From Bacteroidia bacterium (lineage in GTDB: Bacteria; Bacteroidota; Bacteroidia; SpSt-205), in contig JANXAJ010000008.1 in assembly GCA_025062295.1 (NCBI GenBank), positions 1 to 60,894 on the forward strand: DNA of 60,894 nt. Reading direction: 5' to 3'. A program made the translations under genes and the position numbers. Under the pieces are notes generated by a model. The model made no database searches, was not told the DNA's origin, and saw only the letters and a list, made by a program, of their open reading frames with translations. This document shows positions 32,981 through 42,189 of this stretch, piece by piece (the stretch's first letter is position 1; each line of letters begins with the position of its first letter).

Positions 32981-35368
32981 ATGCGGATTTTGTGGAACTG
33001 GCTCTTGGAATTAGTGAATATCCCAGAGAGCCCCGAAGCCTTCGCAGATAGGCTAACAAGAGCTGGTTTAGAAGTGGAGTCTATTTATTCGTATCGGCGC
33101 TTATCCCCGGCCCTCTCGCGCATTTTCGTAGGGGAGATATTGACACTTGAACCTCATCCAGAGGGAAAAAAGCTCTGGATAGCTCAAGTTCGCTTGGCTC
33201 CAGAGAAAGTCGTTTCTGTTATTACCGCTGCCTCAAATATCCAGATCGGGGATAAAGTTCCAGTAGCTTTGCCAGGTAGTCAGGTCTGGAAGGATGGACG
33301 ATGGACTACAATTGAACCTCGGACCTTTGGAGGCATCCGTTCTGAAGGCATGCTCTGCTCTGAAGTGGAACTTAATGTGGGGGAGGATTCAGGAGGCATT
33401 CTGCATTTACCGCCAGAGACTACGATAGGTCTACCCCTGAGCCAGGTGCTGGAAGACTATACAGATGTGGTATTGGAGATCAACCCCACCCCTAATCGGG
33501 GCGATGCTCTCAGCCATTGGGGTATCGCCCGAGAATACGCAGCACTCACTGGGGCAACTCTCTCTTTGCCCTCATGGCAAGTCCAGAAAGAGAGGATTCC
33601 ATTCCCTCTACGCATTCAAGTGGAGGATTTGGAAGCCTGTCCGCGTTACGGCGGGGTGTATATTGAAGGGATAGAGGAGAAGGGTGTCCTTCCCTCCCTG
33701 CTGCGCTATCGCTTGGAAGCAGTGGGAATGCGTCTCATCCACCCCGTGGTGGATATCACAAACTACATTCTCATAGGCTTTGGACAGCCACTTCACGCAT
33801 TTGACGCAGAAAGAATCTCAGGAAAGATTCTTCGAGTCTCCCTTCTCTCCGAATCTGTGATGATGGAGGGTATTGGAGAGCAGATACTGAAACTTCAAAA
33901 AAACGATTTAGTAATCGCCGACGAGGAGGGACCTGCTTGTTTAGCAGGACTCTTGGGAGCTAAACGAACAGCAATCACCGCTTCCACTAGAAGGGTCTTT
34001 ATTGAATCAGCCTATTTTTCCCCCTTGTATATTCGGCGAACTGGGCGACGATTACAACTTCATACCGAAAGTGGATACCGCTTCATGCGGGGTACAGATC
34101 CTGACAAGGTTCCATGGGCAGCTGAAGCTGCTGCTGCGCTCATTCAGCAGGTCTATCCTGGGGCTTTCGTCTCTCAGTATGAGGAAATTCACGACCGACA
34201 GCGCACAGCACCCCGTCAATTTTCCATTAGCCTTCCTCTTCTTCGCCAATGGACATCACTTCCTCTCCCTTCCCATACTCTCAAACTCTTTCTCTCTCGA
34301 CTGGAGATTCAGGTACATCCCCGATCCTCCGAGGAGTGGGAAGTAGCTGTACCTCTCTACCGTTTGGATATTACTCGTCCCGCCGATATTGCGGAGGAGC
34401 TTCTGCGACTTTCGGGATGGGAGACACTCGTCTCTCTCCCTCATTCATTTGTACCCTACGCAAGGCCCTCTGAAATAGACATGCGATTTGAACTTCGTCG
34501 CTTCCTCTCAGAAGTGCTCACGGGAATGGGATTTTGGGAGATACGTACTCCTTCTTTAGTCGGGGCTCATCATCTCCTTCCGAATTCTACCACTCAACTC
34601 GTGAAGCTAGCCAATCCTCTCTATGAGGGAGTAGCTTATTTGCGACCTTCTCTTATCGGTAGTGGATTAGAGGTCATTTCCCACAATCGCAAACACGGGG
34701 TATCAGGCCTCTGGGCATTTGAATGGGGGCGAGTCTATTCTAAGGAGGGAGAGGAGGAACGGCTTGCTCTGTGGGGATGGGGCAGACCTCCTTTTCAAGA
34801 CCTTCAACATAAGGTAGATCCTTCAAGCTACTTCTTCTCAGCCCTTCGTGCCCTTTTTCATCGAGTCGGTATATCGTATTTAGAAAAGCCCCTCCCTCCT
34901 ACCGAGGTATGGCAGGAGGGTCTTTGCTTCTACGACGAGGAAGGAGCTTTCGCCGAGGCTGGGGCGCTCTCCAGACCCTTTTTGAAGAAATTTGACCTCC
35001 AAAACGAGCGAGTATGGGCAGCCGAAATTAGCTTCCATTTTTATCGCAAGGCTTTATTTCAGGTGCCTCTTTTCAAGAAATTTTCCTATCATCCTGTAGT
35101 AGTCAAGGACATTAGCTTTTACATGCCATCCGATCTAAGCTATGCCGACGTAATCGCAACTATCAGGGATTTGAAGCACCCCTACCTTCAAAGAATAGAG
35201 CCTTTTGACTGGTACAGGGATGAAGAGGGACGGCTCAGTTATGGATTGCGCTTTTACCTCCAAGGAGACCATACGCTGACCGATACAGAGATTCATGAAT
35301 TTTTAGCAGAAGTAGTAAGAGCTCTGGAAAAGAAGGGGGCACAAGTTCGCAAGGCAGAGACAATATAA
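32981..35368 (+). CDS. pheT: Phenylalanyl-tRNA synthetase beta subunit
   Basis: 795 residues, full length. Domains in order: N-terminal tRNA-binding domain (FVGEILTLEPHPEGKKLWIAQV), B3/B4 editing region with NPTPNRGDALSHWGIARE and HPVVDITNYILIGFGQPLHAFD, B5 domain, catalytic-like core, and C-terminal anticodon-binding FDX-ACB domain (FKKFSYHPVVVKDISFYMP). Works with PheS, which is not in this window. Interestingly it lies downstream of the two tRNA-Phe genes, about 4 kb away. Confidence 0.95.
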   Translation: MRILWNWLLELVNIPESPEAFADRLTRAGLEVESIYSYRRLSPALSRIFVGEILTLEPHPEGKKLWIAQVRLAPEKVVSVITAASNIQIGDKVPVALPGSQVWKDGRWTTIEPRTFGGIRSEGMLCSEVELNVGEDSGGILHLPPETTIGLPLSQVLEDYTDVVLEINPTPNRGDALSHWGIAREYAALTGATLSLPSWQVQKERIPFPLRIQVEDLEACPRYGGVYIEGIEEKGVLPSLLRYRLEAVGMRLIHPVVDITNYILIGFGQPLHAFDAERISGKILRVSLLSESVMMEGIGEQILKLQKNDLVIADEEGPACLAGLLGAKRTAITASTRRVFIESAYFSPLYIRRTGRRLQLHTESGYRFMRGTDPDKVPWAAEAAAALIQQVYPGAFVSQYEEIHDRQRTAPRQFSISLPLLRQWTSLPLPSHTLKLFLSRLEIQVHPRSSEEWEVAVPLYRLDITRPADIAEELLRLSGWETLVSLPHSFVPYARPSEIDMRFELRRFLSEVLTGMGFWEIRTPSLVGAHHLLPNSTTQLVKLANPLYEGVAYLRPSLIGSGLEVISHNRKHGVSGLWAFEWGRVYSKEGEEERLALWGWGRPPFQDLQHKVDPSSYFFSALRALFHRVGISYLEKPLPPTEVWQEGLCFYDEEGAFAEAGALSRPFLKKFDLQNERVWAAEISFHFYRKALFQVPLFKKFSYHPVVVKDISFYMPSDLSYADVIATIRDLKHPYLQRIEPFDWYRDEEGRLSYGLRFYLQGDHTLTDTEIHEFLAEVVRALEKKGAQVRKAETI

Positions 35369-35380
35369 AAACTTGCGCTT

Positions 35381-35388
35381 TACCTTTG
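35381..35388 (+). promoter_or_regulatory. -7 element TACCTTTG before the acyl-CoA synthetase gene
   Basis: Perfect match, 4 nt before the ATG at 35393. Confidence 0.75.
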
Positions 35389-35392
35389 CTAT

Positions 35393-37195
35393 ATGGAAAT
35401 CAGGAGGCTGCATGATCTCCTCGCCGAGCAGCTCTCTAAGGGGGGGCGTCCAGATGCTATTGCTGCAAAGAAAGGAGGACGCTGGCAGACTTATAGCACC
35501 CAAGAAGTCGCTCACTTGGCTGATGTCGTGAGCCGAGCTTTGCTCAAGTTTGGGCTTCAAAAGGGCGATCGGATCGCTCTCGTCTCGCCGAATTGCCCAG
35601 AATGGAATTTTGTAGATTTAGGAGCAGTCCAAATCGGGATCGTCGTAGTCCCCCTCTATGCAAATGCCATCGCCACAGACTACGAATACATCATTCAACA
35701 TTCAGAGAGCCGACTCCTCTTCTGTTCGGGAGGCGAAGTATGGGAAAAAGTTAAAAGTATCCTCCCCCGATGTCCTACGATAGAAAAAGTGTATGTCTTT
35801 GATCCAGAGCCTGATGCGACTTCGTGGAAGGATTTTCTCGCCATAGGTAAAGGCGACGCCACAGACCTTACCCCTTATAAGGAAAATGTAAAGCCTGAGG
35901 ATTGGGCCACTTTTCTCTATACTTCAGGCACCACTGGGGTTCCCAAAGGGGTCATCCTTACCCATCACAATATTGTTTCCAATGTGCTTGCAGTTCGGGA
36001 GCTTAATCTGATGCCTCGGGGCTCAGAACCCCTTAGAGCCTTGAGTTTTCTCCCTCTCAATCACAGCTTTGAGCGAATGGTCTTTTATACTTATCTAAGC
36101 ATGGGTATAGGCATCTACTATGCCGAGAGCTTAGACACTATTCGCGACAATCTATTGGAAGTAAAGCCTCATGTTTTCACTTCAGTTCCTCGTCTGCTAG
36201 AAAAAATGTATGAGCGTATCATAGCTACTGGACAAACGCTGACAGGGATTAAGCGGGTTCTCTTTTTCTGGGCATTAGACCTGGTAAAAGCCTATGACCC
36301 AGAGAAGTCTTATCCTCTCAGCTATAGAATACAGCTTTGGTTAGCTCGGGCGCTTGTCTTTCGGAAGTGGAAAGAGGCCTTAGGAGGGAATGTGCAGCTC
36401 ATCGTCACAGGAGCTGCTGCTCTGCCAAAGCATCTGGCTCACACTTTCTGGGGGGCTGGTTTCTTTATCATGGAAGGATACGGCCTTACTGAAACTTCCC
36501 CAGTGATTTCCGTCAATACTTTTGATGCTTATCGTTTAGGCTCAGTAGGCAAACCTATCCCGAATGTAGAGGTTCGGATAGAGCCCCTGGAGGGCTATAC
36601 GGAAGGGGAAGGTGAAATCATCGTGCGAGGTCCTAATGTGATGCAGGGATATTACAAAAATCCCGAGGCAACCGCTGAGGTCCTTCAAGATGGGTGGCTT
36701 CGTACAGGAGATGTGGGCAAAATAGACCAAGATGGATTTCTGTATATTACTGACCGTAAGAAAGAACTTTTTAAGACAGCAGGGGGGAAATATATTGCTC
36801 CCCAGCCTATTGAGTCTGCCCTCAAGAGCTCTATCTACATTGAACAGGCGATGGTCGTCGGTGAGTACCGAAAGTTTCCTGCAGCCCTCCTTGTTCCTGC
36901 CTTTCCCGCTTTAGAGAAGTGGGCTCAAGAAAAGGGTATTTCCTTCGCCAGTCGGGAAGAGCTGATTCACCATCCGCAAGTGATCGAGCTGATTGACAGT
37001 GAGATCAATCGAATCAATCAACAGTTCTCGCAATTTGAACGGGTCAAAAAGTTTATTCTCTTGCCAAAGGAATGGACAATAGAAGGAGGTGAGCTTACAC
37101 CGACCCTCAAGCTCAAGCGGCGAGTGATCCTGGCTCAATATCAAAAGGCTATTGATGCCCTCTACGCTGAAGCCGAGACGCCAGTGGCGCGGTGA
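35393..37195 (+). CDS. Long-chain acyl-CoA synthetase (AMP-forming)
   Basis: 600 residues of the ANL superfamily; activates fatty acids to acyl-CoA through an acyl-AMP. Signatures: ATP loop FLYTSGTTGVPKGV, VTGAAALPKHLAHTFWGAG, EGYGLTETSPVISVN, GWLRTGDVGKIDQDG and DRKKELFKTAGGKYIAPQPIE. Closest by pattern to FadD15-type long-chain enzymes. The 3' end overlaps the small AtpZ-like gene by 41 nt. Confidence 0.92.
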   Translation: MEIRRLHDLLAEQLSKGGRPDAIAAKKGGRWQTYSTQEVAHLADVVSRALLKFGLQKGDRIALVSPNCPEWNFVDLGAVQIGIVVVPLYANAIATDYEYIIQHSESRLLFCSGGEVWEKVKSILPRCPTIEKVYVFDPEPDATSWKDFLAIGKGDATDLTPYKENVKPEDWATFLYTSGTTGVPKGVILTHHNIVSNVLAVRELNLMPRGSEPLRALSFLPLNHSFERMVFYTYLSMGIGIYYAESLDTIRDNLLEVKPHVFTSVPRLLEKMYERIIATGQTLTGIKRVLFFWALDLVKAYDPEKSYPLSYRIQLWLARALVFRKWKEALGGNVQLIVTGAAALPKHLAHTFWGAGFFIMEGYGLTETSPVISVNTFDAYRLGSVGKPIPNVEVRIEPLEGYTEGEGEIIVRGPNVMQGYYKNPEATAEVLQDGWLRTGDVGKIDQDGFLYITDRKKELFKTAGGKYIAPQPIESALKSSIYIEQAMVVGEYRKFPAALLVPAFPALEKWAQEKGISFASREELIHHPQVIELIDSEINRINQQFSQFERVKKFILLPKEWTIEGGELTPTLKLKRRVILAQYQKAIDALYAEAETPVAR

Positions 37196-37373
37196 GGAGC
37201 GCAAGCTGCTTAGCTTAGGATTAGAGACTGTTGCTATCTTGGGAATTTGGCTTGGATTGGGATATGCCGCGAATGTATATTTGGGATGGCATCCCTATGG
37301 TATGCTGGCAGGCGGTGTGATAGGGGTACTTCATGTTTTGTGGCGGCTCATCCGCTCAGGAAAAGAAATGTAA
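37155..37373 (+). CDS. AtpZ/AtpI-like small membrane protein
   Basis: 72 residues with two hydrophobic segments (LLSLGLETVAILGIWLGLGY, YGMLAGGVIGVLHVLWRLI) in the pattern of AtpZ/AtpI proteins, which assist assembly or ion supply of F-type ATP synthase. The ATG at 37155 lies inside the acyl-CoA synthetase gene. No ATP synthase gene follows; the next genes are on the other strand. The 121-nt gap after it shows no terminator I can identify. Confidence 0.65.
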   Translation: MPSTLKPRRQWRGEERKLLSLGLETVAILGIWLGLGYAANVYLGWHPYGMLAGGVIGVLHVLWRLIRSGKEM

Positions 37374-37494
37374 GGAAAAAAAGCTATCCTCCATCCCTTT
37401 TCGTCACAAGATACAAAGCACTAAAGCTCAGAACATGACCTTCCGTCCCTTCCCCCCTTGGATCTGCTCTAATACAGCGCTATTTCCCCCACTC

Positions 37495-38520
37495 TCATAT
37501 ACGGGTAGGAAGGTCTGGAAATTTGATGGCGTAGGGTTCAATAGAGGGGGGACGCTGGCCTTGAGCATTCATTTCCATGATTTCTTGAACGGCTGAGGCT
37601 GGAAGGCACACCTGGCGCCCCTCACCTACTTTCTCAAACCAAAGCCGCTCCAACAAAAGCTCAGTTCGGAGATATCGCCATTCCCCATCATCAGTCAAAA
37701 GATACCTAACTTGAGGGATTCGCTGGCTGATTTCCTTGTAAATATCCAGCTCATAGCTGAGGCAGCATTTGAGTTTTCCACACAAGCCCAGCAGCTTTGA
37801 GCTATTGAGGGAGAGTCCTTGATACCGAGCTGTTTCCGCAGTAATCGTGAGAGAAGCGGTGATCCAAGTACTACAGCATAGCTCACGCCCACAGGCTCCA
37901 ATCCCGCCTATGCGCCCACTTTCCTCTCTTGCAGAAATCTGCCGCAAATCGGGGCGAACCTTGTACTTTTCGCCGATGCGACGGACAAGCTCTCGGAAAT
38001 CTACTCTTTCGTCCGCTGTGAAGTAACAAATAAGGCTACGCCCATCCCCATAGAATTCCACATCTGTTACTTTCATTTGATGCTGAGTATCTAACCCGAG
38101 TTCTCGGACCATCTCCCGGATTTCAAGGAGGATGCGAGGCTCTTGCTGACGCCATTTCATGAGTTGAGCGAGCTCTTCCCGAGAAGGACGACGCAGCACC
38201 TTTTGTTGAGGGGGAATGTCTCGCTTGAGGCTGCGGCGACGCGCCTCTGCCAAATGTCCAGTAAGCTGTACAATCCCAATATCATATCCCCGTCCATATT
38301 GAGGAGGCGATTCTGGGCTGCGACGAATCACCTCAGTAACTACGACCCATTCTCCTGTCGTAAGAGGGGGCTCTATACGGCTCCAGAAAAGCTCTCGCCG
38401 AGTAGCTTTAAAGCGAACCTCCACAAGCGGCGGAGCCTCTGCAGGCGGCGCTACCCCTGCAAGCCAATCTCCTACAAATACACTGTTTTTACAACCCTTA
38501 CACTTCTCGCCGCACCCCAT
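37495..38520 (-). CDS. ricT: PSP1-domain protein, RicT/YaaT-like
   Basis: 341 residues. A Cys-rich N-terminus (MGCGEKCKGC), then the PSP1 domain with GRIGGIGACGRELCCSTW and LLGLCGKLKCCLSYE, the conserved cysteine clusters of RicT. In Bacillus, RicT joins RicA and RicF in an iron-sulfur complex that stimulates RNase Y-dependent mRNA processing; in Bacteroidota the gene is widespread but its role is less clear. It overlaps gltX by 23 nt and ends the three-gene minus-strand operon. Confidence 0.85.
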   Translation of the reverse strand: MGCGEKCKGCKNSVFVGDWLAGVAPPAEAPPLVEVRFKATRRELFWSRIEPPLTTGEWVVVTEVIRRSPESPPQYGRGYDIGIVQLTGHLAEARRRSLKRDIPPQQKVLRRPSREELAQLMKWRQQEPRILLEIREMVRELGLDTQHQMKVTDVEFYGDGRSLICYFTADERVDFRELVRRIGEKYKVRPDLRQISAREESGRIGGIGACGRELCCSTWITASLTITAETARYQGLSLNSSKLLGLCGKLKCCLSYELDIYKEISQRIPQVRYLLTDDGEWRYLRTELLLERLWFEKVGEGRQVCLPASAVQEIMEMNAQGQRPPSIEPYAIKFPDLPTRI

Positions 38521-40027
38521 ACTCTGCCAAGAACCGTTCCAATCGCCGCCTCGTCTCTACTCTCCCTAAAAGCTCTATGATCACATACAGAGAAGGGCCC
38601 ATTTCCTCCCCCGTGAGAGCCAAGCGAAGGGCTGGAAGGACCTGCGAGAGGGTCATCTTCTCACTTTTTGCCTGAGATTTGATAAAAGCTTCAATAGAAG
38701 CGGCATTCCATGGCTCCAATGCCCAGAGATGGTCCATCCATTGCGGCAGCTTTTCTACAAGATTAGGGTTGAGCTTAGACTCTTTCTCAGGAGGGAGTGG
38801 AAAAGTAGGTGCCTCATAAAAAAATCGCACCGCTTCTATCAGCTCTGGCAGGAGAGCACCGCGCTCCCGAGCTAAGGCCATGAGCTGCATGAGCTGTACC
38901 TCAGAGATAGAAGGTAGTCCCCGAGCCATCCATAATGGATGCACGAGCGCAGTGAGACGCTCTAAAGGCAGCTTCCGAATATGTTGCTGATTGACCCACC
39001 GAGCCTTTTCAAAGTCAAACCGAGCGCCCGACTTGCTGACCCGCTCAAGGGAGAACGCCTGAATCAGTTCCTCCATTGTAAATATCTCCCTCTCCTCCGC
39101 TGGATGCCACCCCAAAAGGGCTAAATAATTAGTCAAGCCCTCAGGCAGGAAGCCCCTCTCTCTGTAGCCTTCCGAAACTTCGCCAGTAAAAGGGTCTCGC
39201 CACCGCAAAGGAAACACGGGAAAGCCCAGCTGATCGCCATCTCTTTTGCTGAGCTTACCACCCCCATCTGGACGCAGGAGAAGCGGAAGATGAGCAAACT
39301 TTGGCATCTCCCATCCAAATCCCTCATAGAGAAGGACATGGAGAGGGGTAGAAGGTAGCCATTCTTCCCCCCGAATTACATGAGTAATCCCCATCAGATG
39401 ATCATCTACCACATTCGCTAAGTGATAGGTGGGCATGCCATCGCTTTTGAGGAGAACCTTGTCATCCATTTCTTTGGTATGGACACTGACCCAACCTCGA
39501 ATCTCATCATAAAACCGCACTTCTCGTCCCCTGGGTACTAAAAATCGGATCACGTATGGCTGAGAACGCAACCGTTCCTGCACCTCTTCGGGAGGTAGAG
39601 TCAAGCTATTCTTCATGTAAGAGCGAGTAATGGCATTATACTGGGGAGCACTCATGCCCGCAGCTTCAAATCGCCTCCGCATCTCTTCTAACTCCTCCTC
39701 GGTATCAAAAGCATAATACGCCCAGCCCCGCTCCACCAGCAGATGAGCGTACTCGGCATAAATGGCTTTTCGTTCGCTTTGTCGGTAGGGGGCATGGGGA
39801 CCGCCAATGTGAGGGCCATAGTCAAAGGTGATCCCACACCACGAGAGCGATTCAATAATATACTCCTCAGCCCCAGGAACAAAGCGCGTCTGGTCAGTAT
39901 CTTCTATTCTGAGAATAAAGATGCCTCCATATTTTCGGGCTAGAAGATAGTTATACAAAGCTGTGCGTACCCCCCCAATATGAAGCGGACCCGTAGGGCT
40001 CGGAGCAAACCGAAGGACTACCTTCAC
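38498..40027 (-). CDS. gltX: Glutamyl-tRNA synthetase
   Basis: 509 residues, class I synthetase. HIGH motif in RFAPSPTGPLHIGGVRTALY (residues 6-25), ILRIEDTDQTR, GMPTYHLANVVDDHLMGITH, HVIRGEEWLPSTP and KMSKS equivalent KLSKRDGDQ. A C-terminal anticodon-binding helical region follows. It overlaps the UPF0173 gene by 4 nt and ricT by 23 nt, so all three are co-transcribed. Confidence 0.95.
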   Translation of the reverse strand: MKVVLRFAPSPTGPLHIGGVRTALYNYLLARKYGGIFILRIEDTDQTRFVPGAEEYIIESLSWCGITFDYGPHIGGPHAPYRQSERKAIYAEYAHLLVERGWAYYAFDTEEELEEMRRRFEAAGMSAPQYNAITRSYMKNSLTLPPEEVQERLRSQPYVIRFLVPRGREVRFYDEIRGWVSVHTKEMDDKVLLKSDGMPTYHLANVVDDHLMGITHVIRGEEWLPSTPLHVLLYEGFGWEMPKFAHLPLLLRPDGGGKLSKRDGDQLGFPVFPLRWRDPFTGEVSEGYRERGFLPEGLTNYLALLGWHPAEEREIFTMEELIQAFSLERVSKSGARFDFEKARWVNQQHIRKLPLERLTALVHPLWMARGLPSISEVQLMQLMALARERGALLPELIEAVRFFYEAPTFPLPPEKESKLNPNLVEKLPQWMDHLWALEPWNAASIEAFIKSQAKSEKMTLSQVLPALRLALTGEEMGPSLYVIIELLGRVETRRRLERFLAEYGVRREV

Positions 40028-40749
40028 GATTTTGCCAAGCTCTCTTGAATCACAGCTGAAAGGTCAAACTCTTGACCAATCTCTAAAAGATGAAGCGTGC
40101 AGTCATTGTCCTTGAAGTGCTTCTTTGCCTCTTCACCATCAATCTGAATGGGTGGAAAAGTATTGTAATGCATGCCAATCACATGTTCTACATCTAAGAG
40201 AAGGGCTGCTTCCGCCGCATCTTCCACATCCATAGTGAAAGTGCCTCCAATGGGAAGAAACGCCGCTCCTAACATGTATCTCTCAGAGAGAAGCTCCATG
40301 TCTAAGAAGAGTGAAGTATCACCCGCATAGTACACTGTGTGACCCTCATCGGAGATGATAAAACCCACTGGCACACCTCCATACCGCCCATCAGGAAAGC
40401 TACTGGTATGCACCGCTGGCACAAGCTTAACCCAGAGGGACTTATTCTGAGGGGAGCGCCAAGTGCCACCTACATTCATAGGAACGGTCGGACAGCCCCT
40501 TTCAGAAAAGTAGGAGTGAATCTCCCAGACCCCAATGATAGGTGCATTGGATGTTTTAGAGATGGCTTCCGCATCCGCAATATGATCAAAGTGAGCATGT
40601 GAAAGGAAGATATAATCAGGATGGAGCCCCTCCACAGAAACTTTCCCTTTGGCAAGTTCGTTAGGTGTGATAAAAGGGTCAAAAAGGAGCTTTTCCCCAC
40701 TTTTGGTCGTGATAAGGAAGGCAGAGTGCCCCAAGTATTGGACTCGCAT
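40024..40749 (-). CDS. UPF0173 metal-dependent hydrolase (beta-lactamase fold)
   Basis: 241 residues. Starts MRVQYLGHSAFLITTKSGEKLLFDPFIT and contains the metal-binding LSHAHFDHIADA motif, plus VYYAGDTSLF and HVIGMHYNTFPPIQ, diagnostic of the UPF0173 family of metallo-beta-lactamase-fold hydrolases. Substrate unknown. First gene of the operon with gltX and ricT; its promoter element lies 4 nt upstream and diverges from glutamate dehydrogenase. Confidence 0.9.
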   Translation of the reverse strand: MRVQYLGHSAFLITTKSGEKLLFDPFITPNELAKGKVSVEGLHPDYIFLSHAHFDHIADAEAISKTSNAPIIGVWEIHSYFSERGCPTVPMNVGGTWRSPQNKSLWVKLVPAVHTSSFPDGRYGGVPVGFIISDEGHTVYYAGDTSLFLDMELLSERYMLGAAFLPIGGTFTMDVEDAAEAALLLDVEHVIGMHYNTFPPIQIDGEEAKKHFKDNDCTLHLLEIGQEFDLSAVIQESLAKS

Positions 40750-40753
40750 AAAG

Positions 40754-40761
40754 CAAAGGTA
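40754..40761 (-). promoter_or_regulatory. -7 element TACCTTTG (minus strand) before the UPF0173 gene
   Basis: Perfect match, 4 nt before the ATG at 40749. It faces away from an identical octamer at 40793-40800, forming a compact divergent promoter pair. Confidence 0.75.
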
Positions 40762-40792
40762 CGAGATTAGTATAAGCTTTGGGGGGGAGTAT

Positions 40793-40800
40793 TACCTTTG
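40793..40800 (+). promoter_or_regulatory. -7 element TACCTTTG before glutamate dehydrogenase
   Basis: Perfect match, 4 nt before the ATG at 40805. It fixes the start: the in-frame extension back to 40649 runs through both promoters and into the divergent gene. Confidence 0.75.
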
Positions 40801-40804
40801 CTCT

Positions 40805-42103
40805 ATGAGCCGCAAGAAAGAGGATACTACCCTTGCGTCAGAGAGCAAGCCTGTAATCCAGTCTGATGCGTATGCTTCCATGCTCAGTCGGTTTCATGCC
40901 GCAGCAGAGAAGATAGGCCTTGCTCCAGAAGAGATAGAAATCTTGAGCCGCCCAGCTGAAATTCATATCGCGTATTTGCCCGTAGCGATGGATGATGGAC
41001 AAGTGCGGGTATTTGAAGCCTATCGGGTCATTCACTCTCGTGCCCTTGGTCCAGGAAAAGGAGGCATCCGCTATGCGCCTGAAGTAAATATGCGGGAAGT
41101 GATGGCTCTGGCTGCTTGGATGACGTGGAAGTGTGCCGTGGTCAATATTCCCTATGGCGGCGCTAAAGGGGGTATCACTTGTGAGCCTAAAAAAATGTCA
41201 GTGGGAGAGCTAGAACGACTGACCCGAGCCTACACCCGAGCCATGTCCGAGGTCTTCGGACCAGATAAAGACATCCCTGCGCCTGACATGGGCACCAGTG
41301 CACGGGAAATGGCTTGGATCGTAGATGAATATTCTCGCTTGAATAAAGGTAACTTCATTCCAGCTGTAGTTACAGGCAAGCCCTTAGAGCTGGGAGGCTC
41401 CAAGGGGCGAGTAGAAGCTACGGGACGAGGCGTCACTACGGTTATCCTTCAAGCTCTTCAGCGATTAGGGCGTCGACCCGAAGGTCTTACAGCTGCTGTC
41501 CAAGGCTTTGGTAATGTGGGCTCTATCACCGCCAAATACCTCTCTCAAAGTGGAATCCGAGTCATCGCCATCTCTGACAAAAGTGGAGGTTTCTACAACG
41601 AAAATGGCATCCTCATTCATCAAGCCATCCAGTACCGCGACACCCACGGCGGAAGCTTGGAGGGCTTTAAGGGAGGCGATCGCATCACAAATGAGCAGTT
41701 GCTGACGCTGGAGACTGACATCTTAGTCCCAGCTGCGATCGAGGATCAAATCACCCCTCAAAATGCGCCTCATATCAAAGCCTGGCTCATTGCCGAGGGA
41801 GCCAATGGACCCACTACCGCAGAAGCCGACCCCATCCTCAATGAAAAAGGCATCACTGTTATCCCTGATATCCTTGCAAATGCGGGAGGAGTCATTGTCT
41901 CTTACTATGAATGGGTACAAAATCGTCGCGGGCACTACTATACCGAAAGCGAAGTCCAAGAACGAGCTGATAATACCATCAAGCAGGCGTTTGATGATGT
42001 ATTTGCTCGAGCAGCTGCCCATCGCGTATCCCTCCGAGAAGCGGCCTACCTCCTCGCCGTAGAAAGGGTGGTTAAGGCCCTTCGTATGCATGGCAAGTAC
42101 TGA
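40805..42103 (+). CDS. gdhA: Glutamate dehydrogenase (Glu/Leu/Phe/Val family)
   Basis: 432 residues; interconverts glutamate and 2-oxoglutarate plus ammonium. Features: VIHSRALGPGKGGIRYAP, CAVVNIPYGGAKGGI with the catalytic Lys, DIPAPDMGTSAREMAW, the dinucleotide-binding VQGFGNVGSITAKYL, and PDILANAGGVIVSYYEWVQN. Cofactor preference cannot be read safely. Length is normal for hexameric type I enzymes of this group. An 86-nt gap follows. Confidence 0.93.
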   Translation: MSRKKEDTTLASESKPVIQSDAYASMLSRFHAAAEKIGLAPEEIEILSRPAEIHIAYLPVAMDDGQVRVFEAYRVIHSRALGPGKGGIRYAPEVNMREVMALAAWMTWKCAVVNIPYGGAKGGITCEPKKMSVGELERLTRAYTRAMSEVFGPDKDIPAPDMGTSAREMAWIVDEYSRLNKGNFIPAVVTGKPLELGGSKGRVEATGRGVTTVILQALQRLGRRPEGLTAAVQGFGNVGSITAKYLSQSGIRVIAISDKSGGFYNENGILIHQAIQYRDTHGGSLEGFKGGDRITNEQLLTLETDILVPAAIEDQITPQNAPHIKAWLIAEGANGPTTAEADPILNEKGITVIPDILANAGGVIVSYYEWVQNRRGHYYTESEVQERADNTIKQAFDDVFARAAAHRVSLREAAYLLAVERVVKALRMHGKY

Positions 42104-42189
42104 TTGAAGCACTTCCTAAGGCCAACCTAAGGTTTGAGAAAGCCCAGCAGTGGTATTTTGCCTTACTTTTGTTCAAAATGAGATGAAGT

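Noticed and set aside
40649-40804. N-terminal extension of glutamate dehydrogenase in frame back to 40649
   Set aside because: It would run through two divergent promoter elements and the start of the opposite gene; the family N-terminus fits the start at 40805.
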